Shown: positions 33,577 through 43,186 of the stretch, piece by piece | Layout: the number at the start of each line of letters is the position of its first letter | How positions within the stretch are numbered: the stretch's first letter is position 1 | Origin: Halobacteriovoraceae bacterium | Lineage (GTDB): Bacteria > Bdellovibrionota > Bacteriovoracia > Bacteriovoracales > Bacteriovoracaceae | DNA length: 64,000 nucleotides | Reading direction: 5' to 3' | Assembly: GCA_002711995.1 (NCBI GenBank) | Contig: PASN01000018.1 | Location: forward strand, 62,001-126,000 | Made by a program: the position numbers and the translations under genes | The notes under the pieces: model-generated | What the model was told of the DNA's origin: nothing | Databases searched by the model: none | The model's input: only the letters and a program-made list of their open reading frames with translations

Positions 33577-34764
33577 TTGAGAGAAATAATTCTTAATAAA
33601 ACTGGAAGTTTAAAATGCTACAATTTACCTTCAGGCCTGTTCGCCTCAGACTTTGAATCCTCTATAAAGTCTTTTACTCCTGGTGAGTGGGCGGTCTTTA
33701 CCAATAAAAAAAAGGGAGAAAGCTTCCTTGGTTTCATCAATCCATTGGTCGAGGGAGGAAGTCCTTGCGCATATGCTCTTACAAAAGATGTTAATTTGGA
33801 GCCATTGCACTTGTTGGAGACTCAATTAATTAAATCTTGGGAGAAGAGAAAGCGAATCACTGATTACAACGAAAATGCTCGCATGATTTATGGCACTTCC
33901 GATGGTCTTCCTGGTCTGATCGTTGACGCTTTCAAAAATTGTGTCGTGGTTCAGATAAACTGCGCAGGCCTAGACAAGTATCGAGAGGAACTTAAAGAAT
34001 CAATTGAAAAGTTATCCAAGAAGCCTGTGATGCTCCTAGATAATCAGAGTTATCGAATGGCCGAAGGATTGCCGTCTTTCCCCTCTAGCAGCGCGGTTGA
34101 TCGACTAGAGATTCAGGAAGGTGAGTTATTGTTCAATCTTGATGCCAAACAAATGCAAAAAGTAGGCTTCTACTATGATCACCGAGAAAATAGAAGAAAA
34201 CTCAAAGGGTACTTGGAACGCTTAGATTGGAAACCTGAAAAGGCACTTGATCTGTTTTCTTACCTTGGAGCTTGGGGAATGACCATGTCCCTCGCTGGGG
34301 TAAAAAGTGTGGAGCTTGTGGATCAGGCCGACTTTACGAAACTAATTTCTGAAAACTGGGAAGCTAATAAGCTTGAGGGAGAGTTCAAGTTCCACCACGA
34401 AGACGTTTTCAATTTTCTAAAACAGAAATCAAATGAAGGTGAGAAGTATGAGCTCATCGTTAGTGACCCCCCTGCGTTTTGCAAATCCCCCAAGGGAGCT
34501 AAAAAAGCTTTGCAAGGCTATTTGAAGCTACATCGCGCTTGCTTGAAGTTGTTGGAAGATAAGTCTCTCTTCGCAGTATGTTCATGCACGCGATACGTAG
34601 ATATTGATTCTTTGGCGCAAAACGCATCTTTAGCGGCGAGACAGGAAGGAAAAAGACTCACCCTCTTGGATATTGGCACCCAAGGGTTTGATCACCCTAG
34701 CTCCAATTTCAAAGACAACGCAAATTATCTTAAATATCTATTATTTTACGTGGAGAATTTATGA
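33577..34764 (+). CDS. class I SAM-dependent rRNA methyltransferase (RlmI-like)
   Basis: The 395-residue protein has an N-terminal PUA-like region (about 1-75), a middle domain (YNENARMIYGTSDGLPGLIVDAF, in part the family GExDGLPGLxVDxY motif) and a Rossmann-type methyltransferase domain. That last domain shows ALDLFSYLGAWGMTMSLAG, ELIVSDPPAFCKSPK (the catalytic DPPxF) and CSCTRYVD. RlmI of E. coli makes m5C1962 in 23S rRNA. The start is TTG with a GGGAGG ribosome binding site 4-5 bases upstream. The stop overlaps moxR in an ATGA. Confidence 0.88.
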   Translation: MREIILNKTGSLKCYNLPSGLFASDFESSIKSFTPGEWAVFTNKKKGESFLGFINPLVEGGSPCAYALTKDVNLEPLHLLETQLIKSWEKRKRITDYNENARMIYGTSDGLPGLIVDAFKNCVVVQINCAGLDKYREELKESIEKLSKKPVMLLDNQSYRMAEGLPSFPSSSAVDRLEIQEGELLFNLDAKQMQKVGFYYDHRENRRKLKGYLERLDWKPEKALDLFSYLGAWGMTMSLAGVKSVELVDQADFTKLISENWEANKLEGEFKFHHEDVFNFLKQKSNEGEKYELIVSDPPAFCKSPKGAKKALQGYLKLHRACLKLLEDKSLFAVCSCTRYVDIDSLAQNASLAARQEGKRLTLLDIGTQGFDHPSSNFKDNANYLKYLLFYVENL

Positions 34765-35708
34765 CCCAGATTAGAGAAAATGTTCTTGAGGTTCTTAACC
34801 AGGCAAAAAAAGTCGTTTACGGGCAAGATGACATGCTTGAAGCGATTGTTGCTGCGCTAGTTTGTGAGGGGCACCTACTGATAGAGGGAATGCCCGGTCT
34901 TGGAAAGACTCTCTCAGTTTCCATCATGAGCAAACTTTGTGATATGAACTTTAATAGAATCCAATTTACACCGGATCTTCTTCCTTCTGATCTGATTGGT
35001 ACGATGATTTATAATCAGCAAAAGGAGGAGTTCTCAACAAAGTTTGGCCCAATCTTCACTCAATTAGTTTTAGCTGATGAGATAAATAGGTCTCCTGCAA
35101 AGGTTCAAGCCGCTTTACTGGAGGCAATGGCAGAAAGACAAGTTACTATTGGGGACACATCTTATCCGCTCAAGTCTCCATTTGTTGTTTTGGCAACCCA
35201 AAACCCAATTGAGCAAGAAGGGACTTACAACCTCCCAGAGGCCCAACTTGACAGATTTATGATGAAGATTAGTGTGGACTATCCAGACTTTGAAGCTGAG
35301 AAGTCAATACTCGATCTAAGGCCAAGCGACTTCAACTCCTTAACCCCACTTCTTAACAATGAAAACCTAACGATGATGAAAAAGGCGGTTGGGGAGATTT
35401 ATGTGGATGAAAAAATAAAGGACATGATCGTAAAAATAGTTCATTCAACTCGACCGGATTCAAAATTTTTCAACAAGAAAAGAGAAGGTATGATTTTGGC
35501 AGGGGCCTCTCCAAGAGCATCAATATGGCTCTATAAAATATCAAAGTTCCAGGCCATGCTTGCTGGAAAGGACTATGTTTCCCCTGAACATGTGCTTAGC
35601 GTTGTTAAAAGCGTTTTGGGTCATAGGGTAATTCTCTCTTACGAGGCAATCATTGATAAGGTGGATGTTAAAGAGTTGGTTTACGACATCGCAAGTGAGT
35701 GTGTGTAA
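34761..35708 (+). CDS. moxR: MoxR-family AAA+ ATPase
   Basis: MoxR ATPases are chaperone-like and act with von Willebrand factor A (VWA) proteins. The 315 residues have Walker A GMPGLGKT at 43-50, DLLPSDLIGTMIYNQ (the conserved DLLPSDxxG), Walker B LVLADEINRSPAKVQAALLEAM and the sensor TQNPIEQEGTYNLPEAQLDRF. These are the invariant MoxR blocks. It is the first of six closely packed genes (moxR, DUF58, a membrane protein, batA, batB/C, batD). Confidence 0.95.
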   Translation: MTQIRENVLEVLNQAKKVVYGQDDMLEAIVAALVCEGHLLIEGMPGLGKTLSVSIMSKLCDMNFNRIQFTPDLLPSDLIGTMIYNQQKEEFSTKFGPIFTQLVLADEINRSPAKVQAALLEAMAERQVTIGDTSYPLKSPFVVLATQNPIEQEGTYNLPEAQLDRFMMKISVDYPDFEAEKSILDLRPSDFNSLTPLLNNENLTMMKKAVGEIYVDEKIKDMIVKIVHSTRPDSKFFNKKREGMILAGASPRASIWLYKISKFQAMLAGKDYVSPEHVLSVVKSVLGHRVILSYEAIIDKVDVKELVYDIASECV

Positions 35709-35711
35709 TAA

Positions 35712-36539
35712 ATGAATATAAAGGAAGTAGAAAAGGCGGTTGCTCGAATTCAGTCGCACCTTTTCCAAAACTCTAACTCTTTTTCCGTTGGAATGCTTAA
35801 ATCTCACTTTAAGGGAGCGGGACTCCAGTTTAAAGAACATCAGATCTACAACCCAGGTGATGACGTGCGTTTTATTGATTGGAAGTTATCCGCAAAAACC
35901 GCCAATACGTTCGTTAAAACTTTTGAAGAAGAAAGAAATATTGAAATTGTGGTTGTTTTGGATTTATGCGACAGCATGCTCATAGGTTACAAAGGAGTCA
36001 GTAAACTTCAGGCCTCTTTGGAGATTGCATGTTTGCTTTATCTTCTTGCTGAAAAAACAAAAGACAATGTGAAAATAGTTTTGTTTACAGATCAAGTTGA
36101 AATTCTTCCTGGAGCTTCTGGGCAAAAGGGAATCGTTCTTCTTATGTCTGTATTGCAAAGATTAAACATTGTTAATGCGGAAGGAGTTGTTAATCCCTTT
36201 TACCGTGTCCCCTCAGCTTACGAAGAAAAAAAGAAGTTGGCGCAGATCAAGTCTCTTGTTGCTAGAGGCAAAGAGGCGGTTCTTTTATCAGACTTTAATG
36301 CCTTGGATAACTTCGATGAACTAAACAAGCTTTTTTATCGAAAGAACATGCACTGTTTCCAACTCACCAGCCCAATTGATGAGCAACGAACAAGTCAATT
36401 TTCTATTTTTACAAAACTTGGTGGAAAGAGGGTGTTGGCAAAAACTGGCAGGAAGAAAGAGTCAGGACTTAAGGGAAGATATAGAAAGATTTCTGTTAAA
36501 GACCGATATTTGGAGAGTTTTATTCGTGAAATGCTTTAG
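35712..36539 (+). CDS. DUF58 protein (VWA-like, MoxR partner)
   Basis: The 275-residue protein has the DUF58 signature DVRFIDWKLSAKT within a block rich in basic residues, followed by a VWA-like fold: IVVVLDLCDSML has the DxxxS start of a metal site. Such proteins are encoded next to moxR in many bacteria and probably bind the ATPase. It begins 3 bases after the moxR stop. Its last 14 bases overlap the start of the next gene (GTG at 36526). Confidence 0.9.
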   Translation: MNIKEVEKAVARIQSHLFQNSNSFSVGMLKSHFKGAGLQFKEHQIYNPGDDVRFIDWKLSAKTANTFVKTFEEERNIEIVVVLDLCDSMLIGYKGVSKLQASLEIACLLYLLAEKTKDNVKIVLFTDQVEILPGASGQKGIVLLMSVLQRLNIVNAEGVVNPFYRVPSAYEEKKKLAQIKSLVARGKEAVLLSDFNALDNFDELNKLFYRKNMHCFQLTSPIDEQRTSQFSIFTKLGGKRVLAKTGRKKESGLKGRYRKISVKDRYLESFIREML

Positions 36540-37236
36540 CGTTCTAATACTATTTTCATCTTTGGCCTTTGCTGAGCTTGTAATAAAGCCTTTAGAAAAG
36601 TCAAAGATTACTACTGGGGATATTATCGAGGTCGAGGTTGAGACTAAACCTGGGGAGAGCATCCCATCCCTTGAAGGAGAAAGACTCGGAAATATTCTCT
36701 ACGTTTTGGAACAGGACGAAAAAAAATTGAAAGTTATCGTCGCTCCGGCCAAAAACAATAATATTGAAGTTAAATCAATTGATGTTAGGCTTCAGGGTTT
36801 TGATTTTGAGTATAAACAAGTGAACCCACACAAAGATTTTTTAATGGAGGAGAAGGACTACAAATTATTAACTCCTGTAGAGCCGTGGAAAAAAATAATT
36901 GTCACTTTTTTTCTTGTGGTCGCTGGATGGTTTGGTGTCAGATTCTTGGTTCAAAAAAATAGGGTGCGTAATGAGAAAAGGAAGTTTGCAATTAAGGCGA
37001 ATGAGGCGTTAGAAATAGTGAAAAAGGCAGATAGCCGCCAAGAAATAGAAGCATTTTTTAGAAAAAGAAAAGAGTATGAAACTATGCTGGAGTGGAATGA
37101 AAAAAGCTTTAGCACATTTGTCTACACATTGAACTCTCATCAGTTCAAGCCGGCCTGGAGTGAGGCGGAGGAGAACGAGGTCAAAAAAGCGTTTATGAAC
37201 TTAAAGAAAAGTATGGGTGTGAAAAGTGGAATATAA
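36526..37236 (+). CDS. membrane protein of the Bat operon
   Basis: The true start is GTG at 36526, overlapping the DUF58 stop; a longer frame upstream lies inside that gene. The 236-residue product has a signal peptide (KCFSVLILFSSLAFAE), a periplasmic beta-rich part and one membrane helix (about residues 125-147: IIVTFFLVVAGWFGVRFLV in part). A cytoplasmic helical domain with basic and acidic stretches follows. It resembles the small DUF4381-type proteins found in moxR/bat operons, but I see no diagnostic motif. It overlaps the next gene by 11 bases. Confidence 0.78.
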   Translation: MKCFSVLILFSSLAFAELVIKPLEKSKITTGDIIEVEVETKPGESIPSLEGERLGNILYVLEQDEKKLKVIVAPAKNNNIEVKSIDVRLQGFDFEYKQVNPHKDFLMEEKDYKLLTPVEPWKKIIVTFFLVVAGWFGVRFLVQKNRVRNEKRKFAIKANEALEIVKKADSRQEIEAFFRKRKEYETMLEWNEKSFSTFVYTLNSHQFKPAWSEAEENEVKKAFMNLKKSMGVKSGI

Positions 37237-38197
37237 AAGCGCTTCTTTTGCCATTCTTGGATTGTTGGGGTTACTTTTCTGGGCCTTGGAGTACTGGAAG
37301 GTGTTGAAGACGCCAGAGTTGGTGGCCCCTACAAACTTAAAGGTTGGCGGAGCTAATATGCTAAGGGGCATGGTCTTTCTTTTAGGTGTCGCTGGCTGGC
37401 TGTTGATTTCCTATTCAATGACTGGGCCTAGGAAAGCACTGAAATTCATTCCTTCGAACATAGAGGTGAATGATATCTTTTTTGTGGTGGACGTTTCTAG
37501 GTCTATGCTTGCAGATGACATGCAGCCAAACCGTTTGGAAGTTGCGAAGGAAAAGCTGAGGGAGTTCGCTAAGCTTAGGCCCACAGCCAGGGTTGGAGTT
37601 ATCATATTTTCGGAAAAAGTTTTTACAATGCTTCCTCTTACAACAGACCCCACTTTGGTGGATAAGATACTTTCTGACATTCAGGTCGGCTTTCTAGGAA
37701 GCGGGACAAACATTGGTGATGGACTTGCTCTTGCAGTGGCGCGGGCACAAGATAGTAAGACAAAAAATAAGGTTGTCATTCTTCTAACTGACGGTGTTAA
37801 CAACGTTGGAAAGGTGACACCTATTCAAGCTGCTGAACTAGCTAAAGAAAATGACATAAGAGTCTATACGATTACTCTTGGAACTCGAAGCGATGCTAAA
37901 ATCCCTGTAGGAAAAGGTATGTTTGGAACTCAATATCAAACAATTCCTGGTGGGTCTTTTGACCTTAAGACTATGAAAGAAATTTCGGATATGACAAACG
38001 GTAAAAGCTATATGGCGGATAGTGAAGAGAGCTTAAAGGAAATTCTCGGTGAAATCCAAAGTTTGGAAAAGACTGAGATTAAGAGTGCAAATCAAGTTGT
38101 GTATGATGAATTGTTTCACAAATACCTTCTCTGGGGTGTTTTATTATTAGCAGGATGTGAATTAACGAGAAGAAATCTCTTAAAGGAGGTCTCTTGA
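37226..38197 (+). CDS. batA: VWA-domain protein BatA
   Basis: BatA is a membrane protein of the Bacteroides aerotolerance (Bat) set. Two N-terminal helices (about residues 8-22 and 50-64) anchor it; the VWA domain follows with an intact metal-ion-dependent adhesion site: D89-V-S91-R-S93, then the later T and D in GTNIGDGL and LLTDGVNNVG. A third helix is at the C-terminus (YLLWGVLLLAGCEL). The start is GTG at 37226 and overlaps the previous gene. The exact cellular role of Bat proteins is not settled. Confidence 0.92.
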   Translation: MEYKSASFAILGLLGLLFWALEYWKVLKTPELVAPTNLKVGGANMLRGMVFLLGVAGWLLISYSMTGPRKALKFIPSNIEVNDIFFVVDVSRSMLADDMQPNRLEVAKEKLREFAKLRPTARVGVIIFSEKVFTMLPLTTDPTLVDKILSDIQVGFLGSGTNIGDGLALAVARAQDSKTKNKVVILLTDGVNNVGKVTPIQAAELAKENDIRVYTITLGTRSDAKIPVGKGMFGTQYQTIPGGSFDLKTMKEISDMTNGKSYMADSEESLKEILGEIQSLEKTEIKSANQVVYDELFHKYLLWGVLLLAGCELTRRNLLKEVS

Positions 38198-39927
38198 GTT
38201 TTAATTATATAGAATATCTACCATTGGTTGTATTGGGTATTGCGGCCTTTTGGCTTATGACGATAAAGGTTGAAAAAAAATACTACAGCTGGGTCTTAAC
38301 TCATTGGTTTTATAAACAAAGCCTTGCAAGCAAACTTTCAAGTGTGTTTTTCTTTGCTGGCTTCTCATTTTTGCTATTAGCTCTACTAGATCTGCGTGGT
38401 CCGGAGGAAAGGGTAACCGGAAAGAGCTCTGATCAAAAGACTGTTGTATTAATTGACGCCTCAGCAAGCATGCTTGCTGAAGACGTAAGACCGAACCGCT
38501 TTGAAAAGGCCACTTTGCTCGCTAAGCACTTCATCAAAAAGGCCGTGGGACATCAAGTGTCTGTTGTGGTTTTTTCTGACGGTCAAAAAAGAATAGTACC
38601 TTTTACAAAAGATATGGATCTTGTTGAGGCTAGGTTGAATACTCTCAAAGGTCTTGATTTAGAACGAGGAGGTACTGGCCTATCAATGGCTATTCAGGAG
38701 TCTATTCAGTATTTCATTAATAGCGAGCAAAGACCTTTTGGAAACATTTTAGTAATTACGGATGCGGAAGAAACTGAAGGTGGCCTTAAGTTGAAAGTGC
38801 CCGATGGCATAAGTGTGGCTGTGGTGGGAGTTGGTACGGCAAAAGGTGGCCCAATCCCTATAAGGAACTCTAGAGGTGTTTTTCGAGGAAATAAAAAATT
38901 CAGAGGTGAGACGGTTATTTCCAAATTGGATGAATCTTTTCTCAAGCAATTGGGACAAGAAATTAAACACTTTAAATATTGGGTTGCAAGTTCTTACTCC
39001 CTACCTACAGAAGAAATTCTTCGCTTTTTTAGGAGAAGCTTCAAAACTAAGAAAACCGAGGATGACTTCAGAGTAAGGCCCGTTCTTGCCAATTATATGA
39101 TGGTTCCTGGTGTTGTGTTTTTAATCGCTGCTTTTATGCTCAAAAATTTAAAGAGCTTCGTTATGGTGATGCTATTAATTGTTTCAATGAACACTTTTGG
39201 ACAAGATAAAAAAGAGCCTGAAAAAAACAAAGTGATTGTTGATCTTGAAGAAAGGTTCGCGAGAAACGAACTGGGAGTGGAAGGCAAAAAGAAGCTTGCG
39301 TCAGAGCTTTTAAAACAAGGATTTTCTGAAGAAGCATCGAAGCTTTACGAGGAAATTTTGCATAAAGACATAAACAATAATAATGCCATTGAAAAGTTTA
39401 ATTTGGGATCGGCTTATTTAAAGTCCGGGAAAATTCAAGAAGGCCTGAAAATATACACCGATTTAATTGACCACCTAGAGTCTGATGCGTCCGGGAAAAA
39501 CCAGGAACTTCTTCAAAAAGCGAAATTAAATATGCTAAAGGCCATCCATGCCCAAGCGAGTCAGAAAAATAATAAAAGCCAAAAAAACGATAAGAAACAG
39601 AAAAAAGATGAAAAAGGAAAAGATAAAAAGCAAAAAGGCCAAGATGGGGGCCAGTCGAAAGATCAGAAAGAGTCCAAAGACCAAGGGCAACAGAAAGATA
39701 AAAAAGACAAAAAAGATAAAGATGAAAGCAAGGATCCATCTGATTCTAACAAAAATCAGGATCAAAAAAATAAACAAAAGAATGACCAGGCAAAAGATGG
39801 AAAGGCAAAGAAAGATAAAGTTCCTTCCATCCTTAAACAGTTGCTTTCTGACGATAACCAGTTGCAAAAGAAAGTAATAGACGCCAATACAGTTAAAGGT
39901 AAATCTAGAGAGAAGAAGGATTGGTAG
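38194..39927 (+). CDS. batB: BatB/BatC fusion protein (VWA domain, TPR, Lys/Asp/Gln-rich tail)
   Basis: This combines two usual genes. Residues 1-330 match BatB: two N-terminal helices, a VWA domain with D88-A-S90-A-S92, LVITDAEETEGG and a third helix. Residues from about 330 resemble BatC: a short signal-like helix (VMVMLLIVSMNTFGQ), TPR-like repeats (EEASKLYEEILHKDINNNNAIEKFNLGSAYLKSG, in part), then a roughly 100-residue low-complexity tail of K, D, Q, N and S. The TTG start follows a perfect AAGGAGGT ribosome binding site 3 bases away. The fusion places the TPR and tail outside the membrane if the topology is as predicted. Confidence 0.88.
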   Translation: MSFNYIEYLPLVVLGIAAFWLMTIKVEKKYYSWVLTHWFYKQSLASKLSSVFFFAGFSFLLLALLDLRGPEERVTGKSSDQKTVVLIDASASMLAEDVRPNRFEKATLLAKHFIKKAVGHQVSVVVFSDGQKRIVPFTKDMDLVEARLNTLKGLDLERGGTGLSMAIQESIQYFINSEQRPFGNILVITDAEETEGGLKLKVPDGISVAVVGVGTAKGGPIPIRNSRGVFRGNKKFRGETVISKLDESFLKQLGQEIKHFKYWVASSYSLPTEEILRFFRRSFKTKKTEDDFRVRPVLANYMMVPGVVFLIAAFMLKNLKSFVMVMLLIVSMNTFGQDKKEPEKNKVIVDLEERFARNELGVEGKKKLASELLKQGFSEEASKLYEEILHKDINNNNAIEKFNLGSAYLKSGKIQEGLKIYTDLIDHLESDASGKNQELLQKAKLNMLKAIHAQASQKNNKSQKNDKKQKKDEKGKDKKQKGQDGGQSKDQKESKDQGQQKDKKDKKDKDESKDPSDSNKNQDQKNKQKNDQAKDGKAKKDKVPSILKQLLSDDNQLQKKVIDANTVKGKSREKKDW

Positions 39928-39928
39928 A

Positions 39929-41575
39929 ATGACAAAGTTCTTAATGATAGCACTTTTTTGTGTGGCTAACGTATTTGCCGACTCTTTGGAGATCAATATT
40001 GATCCAAGGGAACCTTTGGTAAATGAAAATTTTAGAGTCCAATTTGAAATCAAAACCCAACAAGGAACAGACCCAGTCATAAGCTTTGATCCACTTAATG
40101 TGGATGTTATCTCTAGACAAGAAACAGGGATAAAAACTAGGACAACCTATATTAATGGGCAATTAAGTACCGAGAGAAGTGTGACTGTGGAGTATGAAAT
40201 GGTTGCAAAAAGGGCTGGAAGTGCATTCTTAAGGGATATCAATGTTGAGATTGGTGGACAAAAGCTTAAACACAGAACGTTGCGAATCAATGTGCTTAGA
40301 ACCCCTAAGAAGGCCCGAAATATTTTAGTTAAAGCCGAAGTTAGTAAAGAAGAAGCATTCGTGGGTGAGTCAATTATTGTCCGGTACTACCTATATAATA
40401 AGGTTCCAGTATCCAGCACAGACATTAAAAAATTTCCTAAACTTGATAAGTTCTTAAAGCGTTACCACCAAGAAAAAATGACTGCGCAACGGGCTACCGT
40501 GGATGGTGAGATCTATACAAGACGCGTAATATACACCGCACAGCTCTATGGAACTGAACCTGGAACCTATAAGGTCGATCCCATAACTTTGGGCGTTCAA
40601 TATTCAACACGTGGGAATAATCCATTTAATACTTTTGGCTTTGGGTCTCGACTCGGTGGACTTAGGAAAATGACCATGTCCAGCAAGCCGGTGGTAATAA
40701 AAATTAAAGCGCTTCCCAAAAATAATGTACCTTCAAGCTTTACGGGACTTGTGGGTGAACATCAATTCAACCTTGAGTTGAGTAAAAACAAGTTCGTTGT
40801 GAATGAGCCCATTGAACTAAAACTAAGAGTGTCTGGTCCTGGCGCTTTAGAGCTTTTCGAGGCTCCTAAAATTTTTACTTCATCGGTCATAGAAGAGTTT
40901 GAAAAAAATGGGGATCTCAAAGTCGCAGCTGACTTCAGTGCTACGAAAACCGTACTATACACTTACCTTGGAAGAGAGCCGGTTACAATTGAAAATAAGA
41001 CGATCCCATTTACTTATTTTGATCCTGAAAGTCTAAGTTTTAAAACCAAAAACGTTGATCTGGGTAAAGTTTTGGTTGCTGGAGGAATAAGTAACAGGCC
41101 ACTATCTGTCACAGGTGAACAAGATAGAAATCAAAACTCCGGTTCAAGTCAATCTGGGAATGTCACTGAGAGTACTGAGGTTCTAGAGCCTGTTTTCCGT
41201 CTGAGCAATACTTACACATACAACGCTGTTAAGATAGCATTTGCACTTGCTATAATTATTATAGTCTCGCTTATGTGGAATTTTAGAGACTCAATTATGT
41301 CACTGACGAGATCAAAAAATGACCCTCTCTCTGTTTTAATCAAGGAGGGAGCCGACTATTCAAGGTTGCATCAAGTTGTTCATGCTCTTGGGCATGGACC
41401 TGATATGGAAACCATAATCAATAACAGCAGTTTGATGAACTCTAGCAAAAAAGAATTGATTGAGGTTGCAAAGAAATGTGAAAAAGAGTTTCAAGCAAAT
41501 GGGAAGGCAAAGTCTTTCAAGATTTCAAAGAAAACGGCAAGAGATTTAGTTCGGACAGGGAATATCAAGGAATGA
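39929..41575 (+). CDS. batD: BatD-like protein
   Basis: The 548-residue product has a signal peptide (MTKFLMIALFCVANVFADS), several beta-sandwich repeats typical of the BatD/oxygen tolerance domain (for example VGESIIVRYYLYNKV and YTRRVIYTAQLYGTEPGTYKVDP, in parts) and one membrane helix (about residues 425-445). A cytoplasmic C-terminal helical part follows. The start sits one base after the batB/C stop. It is the last gene of the Bat set and overlaps ribF by 4 bases (ATGA). Confidence 0.9.
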   Translation: MTKFLMIALFCVANVFADSLEINIDPREPLVNENFRVQFEIKTQQGTDPVISFDPLNVDVISRQETGIKTRTTYINGQLSTERSVTVEYEMVAKRAGSAFLRDINVEIGGQKLKHRTLRINVLRTPKKARNILVKAEVSKEEAFVGESIIVRYYLYNKVPVSSTDIKKFPKLDKFLKRYHQEKMTAQRATVDGEIYTRRVIYTAQLYGTEPGTYKVDPITLGVQYSTRGNNPFNTFGFGSRLGGLRKMTMSSKPVVIKIKALPKNNVPSSFTGLVGEHQFNLELSKNKFVVNEPIELKLRVSGPGALELFEAPKIFTSSVIEEFEKNGDLKVAADFSATKTVLYTYLGREPVTIENKTIPFTYFDPESLSFKTKNVDLGKVLVAGGISNRPLSVTGEQDRNQNSGSSQSGNVTESTEVLEPVFRLSNTYTYNAVKIAFALAIIIIVSLMWNFRDSIMSLTRSKNDPLSVLIKEGADYSRLHQVVHALGHGPDMETIINNSSLMNSSKKELIEVAKKCEKEFQANGKAKSFKISKKTARDLVRTGNIKE

Positions 41576-42483
41576 TTAGCTTTAAGGATTTTGAACCAGC
41601 CATAGGTGATAAAGAATTTGGTGTGAGCATCGGAAACTTTGACGGGGTTCACCTTGGCCATCAAAACTTACTGAAAGGCTTTTTAAGTGAATGCAAGAAC
41701 AGATCAATTGCTTCGGTTGTTTTTACCTTCACACCCCATCCGGCACTTTATTTTGATCCGGCTAAACACCATCTGTTAACAAGTTATAGGAAGAAGTGCC
41801 AGATGATAAAGGAGCTAGGAGTCGACTTTGTTGTTGAGCTGGCCTTTGACAAGAAACTACAAGAAATGACAGGTAAAGAATTTTCCGAAAAGATGCTCCT
41901 ATCATATAAAAACCTGAAACTTTTGTGGGTAGGGCATGACTTTAAATTTGGCAAAGACAAAGAGGATCCCATGTGGATTGGTGAGCTTGATCGTGATCTA
42001 AAGTTTCAAAGATTTCCCGCGTTTCAATGCGAAAAAGAAACAGTCTCGTCTTCGTTAATACGAAACTATCTGATGGAGGGAAATGTGGTTGCGGCAAATC
42101 GCTTTCTTGGAAGGAGTTTTTCGATTGAGGGCATGGTTGTCGAGGGCAAAAAGCTTGGAAGAAAATTAGGGTTTCCAACAATGAACGTAAACCCTAATTA
42201 TCCCTTTCTTATCCCCGCCTTGGGAGTTTATAAAGTTCGATGCATTTTGAAAGGCAAAACGTATGAAGGCTTGATGAATCTTGGACGGAATCCATCAATC
42301 GATTTTGATGATAGAATTAAAATCGAAGTTCATCTTTTAAAGTTTTCGGAAGATGTCTACGGTGAATATGTTGAAGTTCTTGTCGATGACTATGTTCGTG
42401 AAGAACGAAAATTTGATGATCTAGAAGATCTTAAAGCACAGATAACGCTTGATAAGAGGGTGTATGAAAAATCAAAAAAATAA
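41572..42483 (+). CDS. ribF: bifunctional riboflavin kinase / FAD synthetase
   Basis: RibF makes FMN and then FAD. The N-terminal adenylyltransferase domain shows GNFDGVHLGHQNLL and FTPHPALYF near the start, then VGHDFKFGK and the SSSLIRNYL motif. The C-terminal kinase domain shows GRKLGFPTMNV and GVYKVR, plus NLGRNPSI and EVHLL. The 303-residue length is normal. It follows batD with an ATGA overlap and overlaps aroE by 20 bases, so it is likely to be transcribed with the Bat operon. Confidence 0.95.
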   Translation: MISFKDFEPAIGDKEFGVSIGNFDGVHLGHQNLLKGFLSECKNRSIASVVFTFTPHPALYFDPAKHHLLTSYRKKCQMIKELGVDFVVELAFDKKLQEMTGKEFSEKMLLSYKNLKLLWVGHDFKFGKDKEDPMWIGELDRDLKFQRFPAFQCEKETVSSSLIRNYLMEGNVVAANRFLGRSFSIEGMVVEGKKLGRKLGFPTMNVNPNYPFLIPALGVYKVRCILKGKTYEGLMNLGRNPSIDFDDRIKIEVHLLKFSEDVYGEYVEVLVDDYVREERKFDDLEDLKAQITLDKRVYEKSKK

Positions 42484-43153
42484 ATACGCGCTTATTGGAA
42501 AAAACATCCAACATTCAAAGTCCCCTGAGATGTATAAAAAGCTTCTTGGACACGAAGTGGATTACACTTTTTTAGATTATGAGTCCGAAAAGAAGATACC
42601 GCCACTTAATGAGTTGCTTGAAAAGTATTGCCGTATCAGTGTGACTGCACCATATAAGAACTACGTTTTTAGGCATTGTGATATTCTCAGTGAACAGGCG
42701 CAGGCACTAGAGGCCGTGAATGCCATTAAGCTTAAAAATGCAGAGGTGATAGGTACCAATACTGATGCCTTGGCCTTTGAGGAGATCTTTTCTTCAAAAT
42801 ATCTTGGGACTTATCCAATAATTTTGGGAGATGGGGCCATGTCCAGACTGGCGCAACAGTATTTCAAAAAGACTGGAGTGGAACACATAGTTTTGAGTCG
42901 TAAGAGAAAAAATCTTGAACAAATTGATCAATACCTTCACGAATTAAGTGATAGAAGCCTTTTAATCATTAATGCATGTGGAAGGTCATACAATTTTGAC
43001 TTCAAATCACCTAAGCCATTGAAAGTGTGGGATTTGAATTACTCAATGCCTGAGCAGCAAAACTATGTTTTAAAGAGTGGCCATGAATACACTGATGGGG
43101 AAGATTTGCTAATCCGACAGGCGGAGTACGCTTTAAGTTTCTGGAATTCCTAA
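42464..43153 (+). CDS. aroE: shikimate dehydrogenase (short)
   Basis: AroE reduces 3-dehydroshikimate to shikimate with NADPH. The N-terminal motif YALIGKNIQHSKSPEMYKKL is clear, with ISVTAPYKNYV (catalytic Lys, family VTxPxK) and AVNAIKL followed by GTNTDALAF (usual NTDxxG). The cofactor loop LGDGAMSRLAQQYF departs from the usual GxGGxA. The protein has 229 residues against the usual 265-280 and is divergent, so activity is likely but not certain. I use the ATG at 42464 because it matches the family N-terminus; it overlaps ribF by 20 bases. Confidence 0.85.
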   Translation: MKNQKNKYALIGKNIQHSKSPEMYKKLLGHEVDYTFLDYESEKKIPPLNELLEKYCRISVTAPYKNYVFRHCDILSEQAQALEAVNAIKLKNAEVIGTNTDALAFEEIFSSKYLGTYPIILGDGAMSRLAQQYFKKTGVEHIVLSRKRKNLEQIDQYLHELSDRSLLIINACGRSYNFDFKSPKPLKVWDLNYSMPEQQNYVLKSGHEYTDGEDLLIRQAEYALSFWNS

Positions 43154-43159
43154 ATATAT

Positions 43160-43186
43160 TCAAATTATTTTTATAAATTCCGATAA
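43160..43186 (+). promoter_or_regulatory. possible sigma-28-like promoter before pilB
   Basis: TCAA at 43160-43163, 15 bases, then TCCGATAA at 43179-43186 (7 of 8 matches to GCCGATAA). Start would be near 43193, leaving an AAGGA ribosome binding site ahead of the pilB ATG. The -35 element has one mismatch. Confidence 0.4.

Noticed and set aside
39548-39877. 109-residue Lys/Arg-rich frame inside batB/C and long antisense frames over it
   Set aside because: These are shadow frames in an A-rich low-complexity coding tract; no ribosome binding site and no independent start context.
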